8,502 nucleotides of DNA from Prevotella sp. (GTDB lineage Bacteria; Bacteroidota; Bacteroidia; Bacteroidales; Dysgonomonadaceae), in assembly GCA_031260865.1 (NCBI GenBank), contig JAISKQ010000184.1, positions 1 through 8,502 of the forward strand, read 5' to 3'. Position numbers and translations under genes: made by a program. The notes below the pieces were generated by a model, which worked only from the letters and a program-made list of their open reading frames with translations, searched no databases and had not been told where the DNA came from. Shown one piece after another: positions 1-7,273 of the stretch; position 1 is the stretch's first letter, and each line of letters begins with the position of its first letter.

Positions 1-93
1 TCTCTAATGAGAGCAGAGGTTAGCGGTTGTACGTTTTTGTACAGTACGCTGAGCGTACTGCCTAGTTAGGTGTGCTCTCCAATGAGAGCCTCT
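1..93. other. Non-coding segment dense in short inverted repeats
   Basis: No gene is recognised here. Several dyads follow one another. TGTAC/GTACA lies at 28-32/39-43 with a six-base loop. CAGTACGCT/AGCGTACTG lies at 42-50/52-60 around a single central G. CCTA/TAGG lies at 61-64/67-70. GCTCTC/GAGAGC lies at 74-79/84-89 with a CAAT loop. The window begins with TCTCTAATGAGAGC, a near copy of the last hairpin (TCTCCAATGAGAGC, 76-89), so that hairpin is present twice about 75 bp apart and the first copy is cut by the window edge. AGAGG at 15-19 can also pair with CCTCT at 89-93 and enclose the inner stems. This could be a structured RNA, the end of a transcript entering from the left, or an intergenic repeat. 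The sequence alone does not decide. Confidence 0.4.
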
Positions 94-156
94 TTAGTCA
101 GTACTACCATCCGAAAGCCGTCCTCCTCCCCAAGTGATTGAGAGGCTTTTGTTAGA

Positions 157-277
157 AAAAGGTGACAAAAGTAACAGTTTTTTTAGTTTACTAGAGTTCA
201 AGATTTCAAGTTTACTAGCATGCCAGAACGCTTGTAAACTTGTACACTCAAAACTTAAAAAGTGACAAAAGTAACAG
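157..277. repeat. Repeat module, copy A
   Basis: This 121-bp module matches 470-591 at an offset of 313 bp with three substitutions (at 218, 230 and 233) and one extra A in the second copy. It begins in an A run, carries one GTGACAAAAGTAACAG motif near each end, and contains the inverted repeat CAAGTTTAC (207-215) / GTAAACTTG (234-242) around an 18-base loop. The near-identity in non-coding DNA suggests a recent local duplication or gene conversion. Confidence 0.85.
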
Positions 278-469
278 TTTCTAATTATCATCGCTTCGCT
301 CCATTCTTTTCTTGTAAACTTGCAAGTTAGTAAACTTGTACACTCAAAACTTAAAAAAAGGTAACAAAAGTAACAGTTTTCGGGTAATACCGCTTCGCTC
401 CAATTTTCATTTATTTCAAAGATCTCTTTTCGGTGAGCAATCAACAGCGAAAAACCAACGACTAATTAC

Positions 470-591
470 AAAAGGTGACAAAAGTAACAGTTTTTTTAGT
501 TTACTAGAGTTCAAGATTTCAAGTTTACTATCATGCCAGAACTCTCGTAAACTTGTACACTCAAAACTTAAAAAAGTGACAAAAGTAACAG
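470..591. repeat. Repeat module, copy B
   Basis: This is the second copy of the module at 157-277. The hairpin arms fall at 520-528 and 547-555 and are unchanged, while the loop holds the three differences between the copies, at 531, 543 and 546. Substitutions confined to the 18-base loop fit conservation of the stem, but three events are too few to prove selection. The copy is followed, as in copy A, by a CGCTTCGC-type linker. Confidence 0.85.
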
Positions 592-681
592 GTTTCGGGT
601 AACACCGCTTCGCGCCATTCTTAAATTTCTTGTAAACTTGTAAACTTGTAAACTCAAAACTTATTACTCAAAACTCAAAAC

Positions 682-854
682 TTCCAACTCATATATAGAT
701 AATTTTGTAAAAAAGAGATGACGGTTTTTAGCCGTTTGCCTATGATGATTTATGTTATAAAAAGTTAATTCGCGTTTATTCAAAATGTCAACATCGGATT
801 GTGTAATATACCTCTGATTTTGGGTATAGACAATAGCGCATGTCAAGACATTGG
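682..854. other. Downstream flank of the HTCS gene
   Basis: This AT-rich stretch follows the 3' end of the minus-strand HTCS gene. On the minus strand ACGG/CCGT arms (735-732 and 724-721) are followed, after a few bases, by a six-T run (714-709). This is a weak terminator candidate at best, because the stem has only four pairs. An open 60-codon frame (664-846, minus) has no recognisable domain and runs into the repeat array, so it is not called as a gene. Confidence 0.35.
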
Positions 855-3800
855 TTAGTTATTCGCTTTACGCCTTTTTCTCCAATCCTGTGGAGTCATG
901 CCGTAGAATGTTTTGAAACACTTGGTAAAATACTTTGTGGATGAAAAGCCGAGTTCAAACGCTATTTCGGAGATATTCAGATTGGACTTATTATCCAAAA
1001 GGATGACAGCCTCTTGCAGTTTAAGGTTCAATGTCAGTTCATTAGGCGTAAAGCCTGTGATTTCCTTTATTTTCATATACAGCTTGCTGCGTCCCATTCC
1101 AAGTTCCGTGCCCAGCATGTTCATATCAAACTCAGGATTGTTGAAATTATCTTTTATTATCTTTATCGACTTGTCTATCAATACCTGATCTTGTTCCACA
1201 GCTGTGTTGAAGAGCATCACATCCTGTTCTTGGTTCGCGAATTTCTTATAAAGCAGCCGCCTGTTCTTTATCAGGTTGTTGCAATGGGTAATCAGCATTT
1301 TTATATTAAACGGTTTGGTAATATACGCGTCCGCTCCGAACATATACCCGTCAATCATTTGTTCGTCGGAAGTCTGCGCTGTGAGAAGGATAACCGGGAT
1401 GTGAGACGTCATGACATTGTTTTTCACCTTATAGCACAATTCTTTACCCGACACTTCGGGCATCATTATATCGCTTATCACCAAATCGGGATGTATCTTG
1501 TATATCAGTTCCAGCCCTTCTTTTCCATCCAATGCCGTGTGTACATTATACAACGCGGCAAAGGACTCGCTAAGCATTTCCAGCAAAGATTCATTGTCAT
1601 CGACAATCAGCACTACCGGCTTTTCTTCATTTAGGCTAATATCTTCTTCCGAAACCACCGATTTTACCCCGTCAAATTCGTTAAATTGCTGTATGTCGAC
1701 AATATAACCCTCAGGTTTCGTTTCTTTATAATTTAGTTCCTCTTCGGAGAAATGGGACGTCCCCAATTTGAGCGCTATCGTGAAAATACTTCCTTCGTTC
1801 AACATGCTTTCCACATATATTTTTCCTTTGTGGCTCAACACGATTTCTTTCGTCAGGGCAAGACCGATACCCGTACCCAGCGTAAGGCCCGAAGACCTGT
1901 ATTCTACTTGGTAAAACCGCTCGAATATCTTATTCAACGAATCGGGAGGAATACCGATGCCGGTATCTATTATCTGTATAAGGACTTCAGGCTCTCGCAA
2001 TTTTATTTTCAGTGTTATTTCCCCTTCGGGAGAAGTATATTTAAAGGCGTTGGAGAGGAGGTTGTAAATAGCTTTCCGCAAATGCGCGGTATCTATATAC
2101 ACATGGATTTCCTCTTCGGAACACTCCATCCTATATTTTATTTGCCGTTTCGCGGCATAATCCCGAAAAGATTCAAATATTTCATTGAGGTAGGCTACCA
2201 GCTCCACATGCTGAATATTCAACTTGTAGAAACCTTGCTCCTGCTTCCTGAAATCAAGAAGTTCCGATACAAGGTTCAGTAAGTGCCCGGTATTCTTATG
2301 TATTTTTGTCAGCTTATTATGTACCTTCAAGCTTAAACCGTTCTGCATAAGAAGGGTTTCAACCTGCCCGACAATCAGCGTGAGAGGCGTTCTAAATTCA
2401 TGGGAAACACTGGTAAAGAACCTCAACTTCGTGCGGTTCAGTTCCTCGATGCGCTCTTTGTCTTTCCGCTCAAATTCCAAGGTGGCCTTTAACTTTGTCC
2501 GCCAAAAATAAAACCTGAAAATAGCTGCCACAGCCAGCAACAGCAGCATACCATAGATAATGAAGGCGATGGTGGTCAAGTAAAACGGCGGGGCGATACG
2601 GATAACCAGAGAATATATTTTGCCGTTTTCGCTTCCCTGCCTCGATATTTCACGCACGTGCAAGATGTATGTACCTATATTTAAGTTGGTGTACGAAATC
2701 ATATTTGTCTCCGTCTTCATCCAATCCTTATCGAATCCTTCCAATTTGTATTCATAACTACGGGTCATCGTTTGCAGGTAATTGGACGTCGCGAACTCAA
2801 TGGTAAAGTTATTCTGGCTATATTTCAAATTTATTTTAGGGCAACGGGACAACGTTTCGTCCAATATCCCGAACTTATCGCCCGGATACACTTGTTCATT
2901 GTTTATAAACAATTTATCGAAAAAGAAAGCATAATCTTTATTGATCTTGCCAAGATCGCCCTCCACAAAAGAGACCAAACCGTTTATCCCTCCGACAAAA
3001 ATCTCTTTATCGCGGGTTACATAGCTTGTATTACCTACATTAAACCCCACAATGGGAAAACCGGGTGAAGACCTGAACAGATTTTCGTCCGGATTCTCCG
3101 GATTGAAAAAAGCGAATCCTTTATTATGGAGCAATATCAGTTTTCCCGAAGGTGATTCCGATATATAATAGCAGTAATTGCTTAGCAAGCCGTTGTTTTC
3201 CTCCGTATAATTGTCAAAGTCTTCCGAAGTGGGATTGTACTTAAATATACCGGCTCCTATCGAGGCGAAAAATAATTCACCTTTGCTGTTTTCGAATATG
3301 TTCACAATATCGAAACGCCCGATTGATTTTTCTTTCGATTCGTCATAGTCGTATTCCTTTATCTGTTTTGTTTGCAGATTAAAAGAAATAATTCCTCGTG
3401 ATGTATTAAGCCATAACCTGTCCTTACTGTCGATATAAAATGTATAAACGCCTATTTTTGATAACGACTCCCTAATGGCTGGATTTTCATCGATGGGATA
3501 AAACCGTTCCGTGTTTATATCCATTTTTGCTAATCCGGCTTGCGTCATCAAATAAAGCATATTATTATGATATTGCATTTTGTTGACCGTATTGTTTGGC
3601 AAAGACTGTGGATTTTCATTTTTGGTCAAAATTCGGGATGACTTCGTTTTTATATCGAAAATGGCTAACCCGCCGTTGTGTATGCCCACGTACAAGAGGT
3701 CTTTGTCTTCCCTGTACCATATCGACTTTTGGTTATAACCGGCTACAAATTCGGAATTGGGTTTGTCAAGGATATAACGGGAAAACCGGCGGGTTTCCAA

Positions 3801-4913
3801 GTTCAGGCAGTTCAAAGTCCCGCCTTCGGTGCATACCCACAGGTTTCCGTGTTTGTCTTCGGTCATCACTCCCATATACGGAAAGCTCAGTTGGCTATTT
3901 ATCATTGAATTAGGTTCATAGAATCGGAAAATACCAACTTCGGGATTGAAATAGTTGACCCCGCCGAAGTATGTTCCCACCCATATTGTACCCTGTTTGT
4001 CCTTGTAGAGATAGAAGACTGAAGAATGGCTCAGGCTATGGGCGATATTATCATTATTTATGTACTGTTTCCATTGTCCTGTAGCCGGGCTGAACCTGTT
4101 TAATCCGTAGAAAGTAGCGATCCATATATTTCCTGAATCGTCTTCCACAAAGTTTCTTACCTGATCGTTGGATAAAGAATTTACCCCTTGCCGATGCCGG
4201 TAATTCACTATATTTCCAGCGGGATTAATCATATACACGCCGTTGTGGTAGGTTCCTATCCACAAATTGTCGTTCTTGTCCCGATAAATGCTATTGACAT
4301 TAATATTGTCGATGACGAACTCCCGGTCTCGCGCGTTTTTTCCCGATACGCGGACTAATCCCCGTGTTGTCCCTATCCAGATAGTTCCGTCTTCTATCGG
4401 ACATATCGACGTCACGTTGACAATATTTTCACTTAACGCCGCGTATTTCCTGAGTCGTCGCGATTGTTCGTTATATTGCATAATATCAGCGCCTACAACC
4501 GCCCACAGCACTCCATGCTCGTATGCGATCGCTCTCACATCACCTTGATGTATGGTCTCAAACTTCTGGGTATAAATATCATAACGCACCAAGTCTTGGG
4601 CATTGCGTAAGTATATGGCTCCTGCTTTATTTCCGCGAATGTCGTATATAATATTCTGTGAAAGGCCGCCGCCCGCGTGTCTGTTCGGTCTGAATATTTC
4701 CATATCCTTTCCGTTATACCGGTTAAGTCCTTCTGTGGAACCGAACCACATAGCGCCTGATTCATCCTGGTATATCGACATTATATTCACTTGCGACAAA
4801 CCATCCTTCGCCCCTAAGTGGTAGAAATAGATGTCGTCGTCCGCCATCAATCGCAGCTGTAAACTGCTCAACAAAAGCGATAATATGCAGATAATCGTAT
4901 GCTTGGTTAACAT
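855..4913 (-). CDS. Hybrid two-component system sensor kinase/response regulator (HTCS)
   Basis: This is a one-protein phosphorelay that senses a ligand in the periplasm and regulates transcription through its own cytoplasmic DNA-binding domain. The 1352 residues read, in order: a signal peptide (about 1-24); some 14 Reg_prop propeller repeats (about 38-652, many with W-x-G-T or similar strands), which fits two seven-bladed propellers; a Y_Y_Y domain (about 695-773); one membrane helix (about 778-800); a HisKA domain with phospho-acceptor His838 in SHEFRTPLTL; a HATPase_c domain with N box Asn951/Asn955, D983-T-G-I-G, the F box near 997 and G1013-T-G-I-G; a receiver domain with acidic Asp1105/Asp1106, phospho-acceptor Asp1148, Thr1178 and Lys1200; and an AraC-type helix-turn-helix (about 1245-1348). 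All key catalytic residues are present, so the protein looks intact. The ATG is chosen because a signal peptide follows it directly; GAAAGA just upstream is a weak ribosome-binding candidate. HTCS genes normally sit beside SusC/SusD loci that handle glycans, and none is visible here. The ligand cannot be read from the sequence. Confidence 0.96.
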   Translation of the reverse strand: MLTKHTIICILSLLLSSLQLRLMADDDIYFYHLGAKDGLSQVNIMSIYQDESGAMWFGSTEGLNRYNGKDMEIFRPNRHAGGGLSQNIIYDIRGNKAGAIYLRNAQDLVRYDIYTQKFETIHQGDVRAIAYEHGVLWAVVGADIMQYNEQSRRLRKYAALSENIVNVTSICPIEDGTIWIGTTRGLVRVSGKNARDREFVIDNINVNSIYRDKNDNLWIGTYHNGVYMINPAGNIVNYRHRQGVNSLSNDQVRNFVEDDSGNIWIATFYGLNRFSPATGQWKQYINNDNIAHSLSHSSVFYLYKDKQGTIWVGTYFGGVNYFNPEVGIFRFYEPNSMINSQLSFPYMGVMTEDKHGNLWVCTEGGTLNCLNLETRRFSRYILDKPNSEFVAGYNQKSIWYREDKDLLYVGIHNGGLAIFDIKTKSSRILTKNENPQSLPNNTVNKMQYHNNMLYLMTQAGLAKMDINTERFYPIDENPAIRESLSKIGVYTFYIDSKDRLWLNTSRGIISFNLQTKQIKEYDYDESKEKSIGRFDIVNIFENSKGELFFASIGAGIFKYNPTSEDFDNYTEENNGLLSNYCYYISESPSGKLILLHNKGFAFFNPENPDENLFRSSPGFPIVGFNVGNTSYVTRDKEIFVGGINGLVSFVEGDLGKINKDYAFFFDKLFINNEQVYPGDKFGILDETLSRCPKINLKYSQNNFTIEFATSNYLQTMTRSYEYKLEGFDKDWMKTETNMISYTNLNIGTYILHVREISRQGSENGKIYSLVIRIAPPFYLTTIAFIIYGMLLLLAVAAIFRFYFWRTKLKATLEFERKDKERIEELNRTKLRFFTSVSHEFRTPLTLIVGQVETLLMQNGLSLKVHNKLTKIHKNTGHLLNLVSELLDFRKQEQGFYKLNIQHVELVAYLNEIFESFRDYAAKRQIKYRMECSEEEIHVYIDTAHLRKAIYNLLSNAFKYTSPEGEITLKIKLREPEVLIQIIDTGIGIPPDSLNKIFERFYQVEYRSSGLTLGTGIGLALTKEIVLSHKGKIYVESMLNEGSIFTIALKLGTSHFSEEELNYKETKPEGYIVDIQQFNEFDGVKSVVSEEDISLNEEKPVVLIVDDNESLLEMLSESFAALYNVHTALDGKEGLELIYKIHPDLVISDIMMPEVSGKELCYKVKNNVMTSHIPVILLTAQTSDEQMIDGYMFGADAYITKPFNIKMLITHCNNLIKNRRLLYKKFANQEQDVMLFNTAVEQDQVLIDKSIKIIKDNFNNPEFDMNMLGTELGMGRSKLYMKIKEITGFTPNELTLNLKLQEAVILLDNKSNLNISEIAFELGFSSTKYFTKCFKTFYGMTPQDWRKRRKANN

Positions 4914-4984
4914 TCTTTCATATTTATGGTATAAAAATAAACGAATTTATTTGTATTAAATGCAAAATCATCAAAAAACGCGAA

Positions 4985-5062
4985 GAATATTCGATAATTT
5001 GTTGAGATGTGCTATTATCTATACGCCGGCGTCTTTGCATATCGCGGAATATATGGCGCGAT
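4985..5062. promoter_or_regulatory. Short dyads in the HTCS/OPT divergent intergenic region
   Basis: Three symmetric sequences lie between the two divergent starts: GAATATTC (4985-4992), the ten-base palindrome ACGCCGGCGT (5023-5032), and ATCGCG/CGCGAT (5041-5046/5057-5062). They lie upstream of the candidate OPT promoter and could be binding sites for a regulator of either gene. Short dyads arise by chance and AraC-type proteins usually bind direct repeats, so this is a suggestion only. The HTCS promoter itself is unclear: TAAATTCG on the minus strand (4949-4942) resembles the -7 box with one mismatch. Confidence 0.25.
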
Positions 5063-5095
5063 TTACGGAAGTTGAGTGTTGATAATTCCATATAT

Positions 5096-5126
5096 TTTCA
5101 TAACTCTAAAAAATAATGTAGTTTTG
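5096..5126 (+). promoter_or_regulatory. Bacteroidota-type promoter for the OPT transporter gene
   Basis: TAGTTTTG (5119-5126) matches the Bacteroidota -7 consensus TAnnTTTG exactly. TTTC (5096-5099), one base from the -33 box TTTG, lies 19 bases upstream, which is the usual spacing. Transcription would begin near 5133 and leave a leader of about 50 bases before the GTG start at 5185. Confidence 0.5.
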
Positions 5127-5184
5127 TATCCACTAAACGAATGTATTTTAAGATATATTATAATCAATAAAAAACAGTTAACCC

Positions 5185-7212
5185 GTGAAAACAGAAAACG
5201 AAGAAAAAATCAGTGGATTGCCCGAAAATGCTTTCCGTGAACTCAATGATGGAGAAGAGTATAAACCCATCATGCTCCCGAATAAGCAATACAAGGAAGT
5301 AACGCCTTGGTCTGTGTTGTGGGGCTTGCTGATGGCTGTGCTTTTTAGCGCCGCCGCCGCTTATCTGGGATTGAAGGTAGGACAGGTATTCGAAGCCGCC
5401 ATACCCATTGCTATTATCGCCGTAGGGCTTTCCAGCGCTACCAAACGCAAAAACGCGCTGGGCGAAAATGTCATCATCCAGTCTATTGGCGCGAATAGCG
5501 GAGTAATAGTCGCCGGGGCTATTTTTACTCTTCCTGCCTTATACATCTTACAAGCCAAATATCCGGATATATCTGTTGATTTTTTTCAGGTATTCCTTAG
5601 CTCGTTGTTAGGAGGTATATTAGGTATTCTTTTCCTCATCCCTTTCCGCAAGTATTTCGTATCCGATATGCACGGGAAATATCCTTTCCCCGAAGCTACG
5701 GCGACTACTCAGGTATTGGTATCCGGCGAAAAAGGAGGAGATCAGGCTAAACCGCTCATAATAGCAGGTTTGATAGGCGGTCTTTATGACTTTGTGATAG
5801 CCACGTTCGGAGCATGGTCAGAGATGTTTACGTCGCGGGTAATCCCATTTGGAGAAACATTGGCAAGTAAAGCCAAAGTTTTATTCAGTGTCAATGTGGG
5901 CGCCGCCGTACTTGGACTTGGATATATTGTCGGACTGAAATACGCCGCTATCATTTGCGCGGGTTCCGCGTTGGTTTGGTTTGTGATTGTTCCCATTTTA
6001 CCTCTATTGGGCGATGCCACGTTGCAGACATTAAACCCCGCTCCGTACTTACCCGATGGAGACTTGATAGGCGGGATAGCATCCGCCAGCCCGGAACTTA
6101 TCTTTTCCACGATGGCGCGTCATATCGGTATCGGCGGCATCGCGATGGCTGGTATCATCGGCATTGTGAAATCATGGCCTATCATAAAAAGTGCGATAGG
6201 ATTAGCATCGAAAGAACTCAAAGGGGGAAATAAAGAAGCGACCCAAATCGATAAACGTACCCAACGCGACCTTCCGATGAAGATTATTTCCATCGGTGTT
6301 ATTGTCGCCTTGCTCGTTACGTTCATCTTCTTCTATCTGGGAGTTATGCACAACCTGTTTTTTGCTGTTGTCGCCATTTTGGTGGTAGCTATCATCGCTT
6401 TCCTGTTCACGACCGTGGCCGCGAACGCTATCGCGATTGTGGGGACAAATCCGGTTTCGGGTATGACATTGATGACCCTTATCCTCGCGTCGGTGATTAT
6501 GGTGGCTATTGGTTTGAACGGCACAGTGGGAATGGTGTCAGCCCTGATTATGGGAAGTGTGGTATGTACGGCATTATCGATGGCGGGTGGATTTATCACC
6601 GACCTTAAGATCGGTTACTGGCTGGGTTCTACTCCTGCCAAACAGCAATCATGGAAATTTTTGGGAACACTTGTTTCGGCAGCCACAGTAGGAGGTGTAA
6701 TGATTATCTTGAACGAGACGTATGGCTTTACCGGCGAAAAGGCGTTGGTCGCCCCTCAGGCGAATGCCATGGCGGCGGTTATCGATCCGTTGATGTCGGG
6801 AACAGGCGCGCCTTGGGTGCTGTATGCCATAGGCGCTTTAATCGCTTTATTGCTCACAGCTTTTCGAGTTCCGGCGCTTGCTTTTGCCTTGGGTATGTTT
6901 ATCCCGTTACACCTGAATATTCCTTTATTGATAGGCGGCGGAGTAAACTGGTATGTAGGCAGCCGCAGTAAGGACAAGGCGTTGAATATGGCGCGTCTGG
7001 ACAAGGGCACGCTGCTGGCGTCAGGATTTATCGCGGGTGGAGCTTTGATGGGAGTCGCGAGCGCGACAATGCGCTTTGCCGGTCTCAATTTCATTAATGA
7101 AGAATGGGAAAAGACGGATTGGTCTCAATGGCTTGCCTTGGTGATGTATGCCGTTATCATATTCTATTTGGCATATTCATCCCTGAATGTAAAGAAAGAC
7201 AAGTTGAAATAA
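5185..7212 (+). CDS. OPT family oligopeptide transporter
   Basis: This is an inner-membrane permease of the oligopeptide transporter (OPT) superfamily. Family members import small peptides by proton symport or, in the YSL branch, metal chelates, and the substrate here is not known. The 675 residues are hydrophobic almost throughout, with many membrane segments (about 43-62, 69-83, 103-122, 133-153, 189-210, 234-275, 312-328, 365-408 and others to 667), in line with the 14-16 helices of the family. Family-like stretches include GLKVGQ near 62, ENVIIQSIGANSG (94-106), GKYPFPEATATTQVL (164-178), GTNPVSGMT (420-428) and PAKQQSW (484-490). The N-terminal stretch reading ISGLPENAFREL before the first helix is typical of bacterial members. 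The start is GTG, chosen because it opens the frame just before that conserved segment and no upstream ATG fits. No clear ribosome-binding site is seen. The length agrees with bacterial OPT proteins, and no damage is visible. The gene diverges from the HTCS gene. Confidence 0.93.
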   Translation: MKTENEEKISGLPENAFRELNDGEEYKPIMLPNKQYKEVTPWSVLWGLLMAVLFSAAAAYLGLKVGQVFEAAIPIAIIAVGLSSATKRKNALGENVIIQSIGANSGVIVAGAIFTLPALYILQAKYPDISVDFFQVFLSSLLGGILGILFLIPFRKYFVSDMHGKYPFPEATATTQVLVSGEKGGDQAKPLIIAGLIGGLYDFVIATFGAWSEMFTSRVIPFGETLASKAKVLFSVNVGAAVLGLGYIVGLKYAAIICAGSALVWFVIVPILPLLGDATLQTLNPAPYLPDGDLIGGIASASPELIFSTMARHIGIGGIAMAGIIGIVKSWPIIKSAIGLASKELKGGNKEATQIDKRTQRDLPMKIISIGVIVALLVTFIFFYLGVMHNLFFAVVAILVVAIIAFLFTTVAANAIAIVGTNPVSGMTLMTLILASVIMVAIGLNGTVGMVSALIMGSVVCTALSMAGGFITDLKIGYWLGSTPAKQQSWKFLGTLVSAATVGGVMIILNETYGFTGEKALVAPQANAMAAVIDPLMSGTGAPWVLYAIGALIALLLTAFRVPALAFALGMFIPLHLNIPLLIGGGVNWYVGSRSKDKALNMARLDKGTLLASGFIAGGALMGVASATMRFAGLNFINEEWEKTDWSQWLALVMYAVIIFYLAYSSLNVKKDKLK

Positions 7213-7233
7213 AACGTATGAACAGATAATAAG

Positions 7234-7261
7234 AAAGACGGGACATCAAGTTCCGTCTTTT
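7234..7261. terminator. Bidirectional intrinsic terminator between convergent genes
   Basis: AAAGACGGGA (7234-7243) pairs with TTCCGTCTTT (7251-7260) over ten positions, one of them a G-U pair, around a seven-base loop. The U-rich 3' arm runs into TCTGTTT on the plus strand. Read on the minus strand, the hairpin is followed by CTTATTA, a poorer U tract. It lies 21 bases after the OPT stop codon and 13 bases beyond the DMT stop codon, so it can serve both convergent genes, more strongly for OPT. Confidence 0.75.
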
Positions 7262-7273
7262 CTGTTTATATAT

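Larger units (their letters stand above)
157..681. repeat. AT-rich intergenic repeat array, about 100-bp period
   Basis: The 16-base motif GTGACAAAAGTAACAG occurs at 162-177, 262-277, 475-490 and 576-591, with a one-base variant (GTAACAAAAGTAACAG) at 361-376. Start-to-start distances are 100, 99, 114 and 101 bp. Each motif is a direct repeat of GTRAC with a nine-base step. Two kinds of linker alternate. One is rich in AGTTTACTA and holds a CAAGTTTAC/GTAAACTTG inverted repeat. The other carries CGCTTCGCTCC-like blocks near 291, 391 and 606. Most linkers end in TTGTACACTCAAAACTTAAAA or a close relative. The tail has three tandem TAAACTTG-like octamers (633-655) and repeated ACTCAAAACT. All reading frames give only short low-complexity peptides, so the array is taken as non-coding. 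Its function is unknown. A REP/BIME-like dispersed element or a protein-binding array are both possible. Confidence 0.8.

Noticed and set aside
94..444. 116-codon open frame on the minus strand across the repeat array
   Set aside because: Its translation is made of repeated low-complexity segments produced by the DNA repeats (for example duplicated N-C-Y-F-C stretches), and no domain is recognised.
336..602. 88-codon open frame on the plus strand in the same array
   Set aside because: It overlaps the minus-strand frame, repeats a K-x-x-K-S-N-S-F pattern that comes from the 16-base motif, and has no start-site support.
157..681. CRISPR array
   Set aside because: The repeated unit is only 16 bases, the intervals are about 83-98 bases, and the intervening segments are related to each other rather than unique. 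No cas gene is present.
157..681. Replication origin or plasmid iterons
   Set aside because: Direct repeats are present, but no replication initiator or partition gene is in the window, and the spacing is far longer than typical iterons.
664..846. 60-codon open frame directly after the HTCS gene
   Set aside because: It has no recognisable domain or ribosome-binding site, and its 3' end is repeat-array sequence.
1014..1634. 206-codon plus-strand frame and other long frames opposite the HTCS gene
   Set aside because: They lie antisense to well-supported kinase, receiver and AraC domains and show no protein family features.
855..4913. Possible loss of function or domain loss in the HTCS
   Set aside because: The phospho-acceptor His838 and Asp1148, the ATP-binding boxes, receiver Lys1200 and the AraC domain are all present in one uninterrupted frame.
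5784..6110. Minus-strand frames opposite the OPT gene
   Set aside because: They are antisense shadows of a conserved membrane protein and are rich in Pro, Ala and Ile as expected from the reverse complement of hydrophobic codons.
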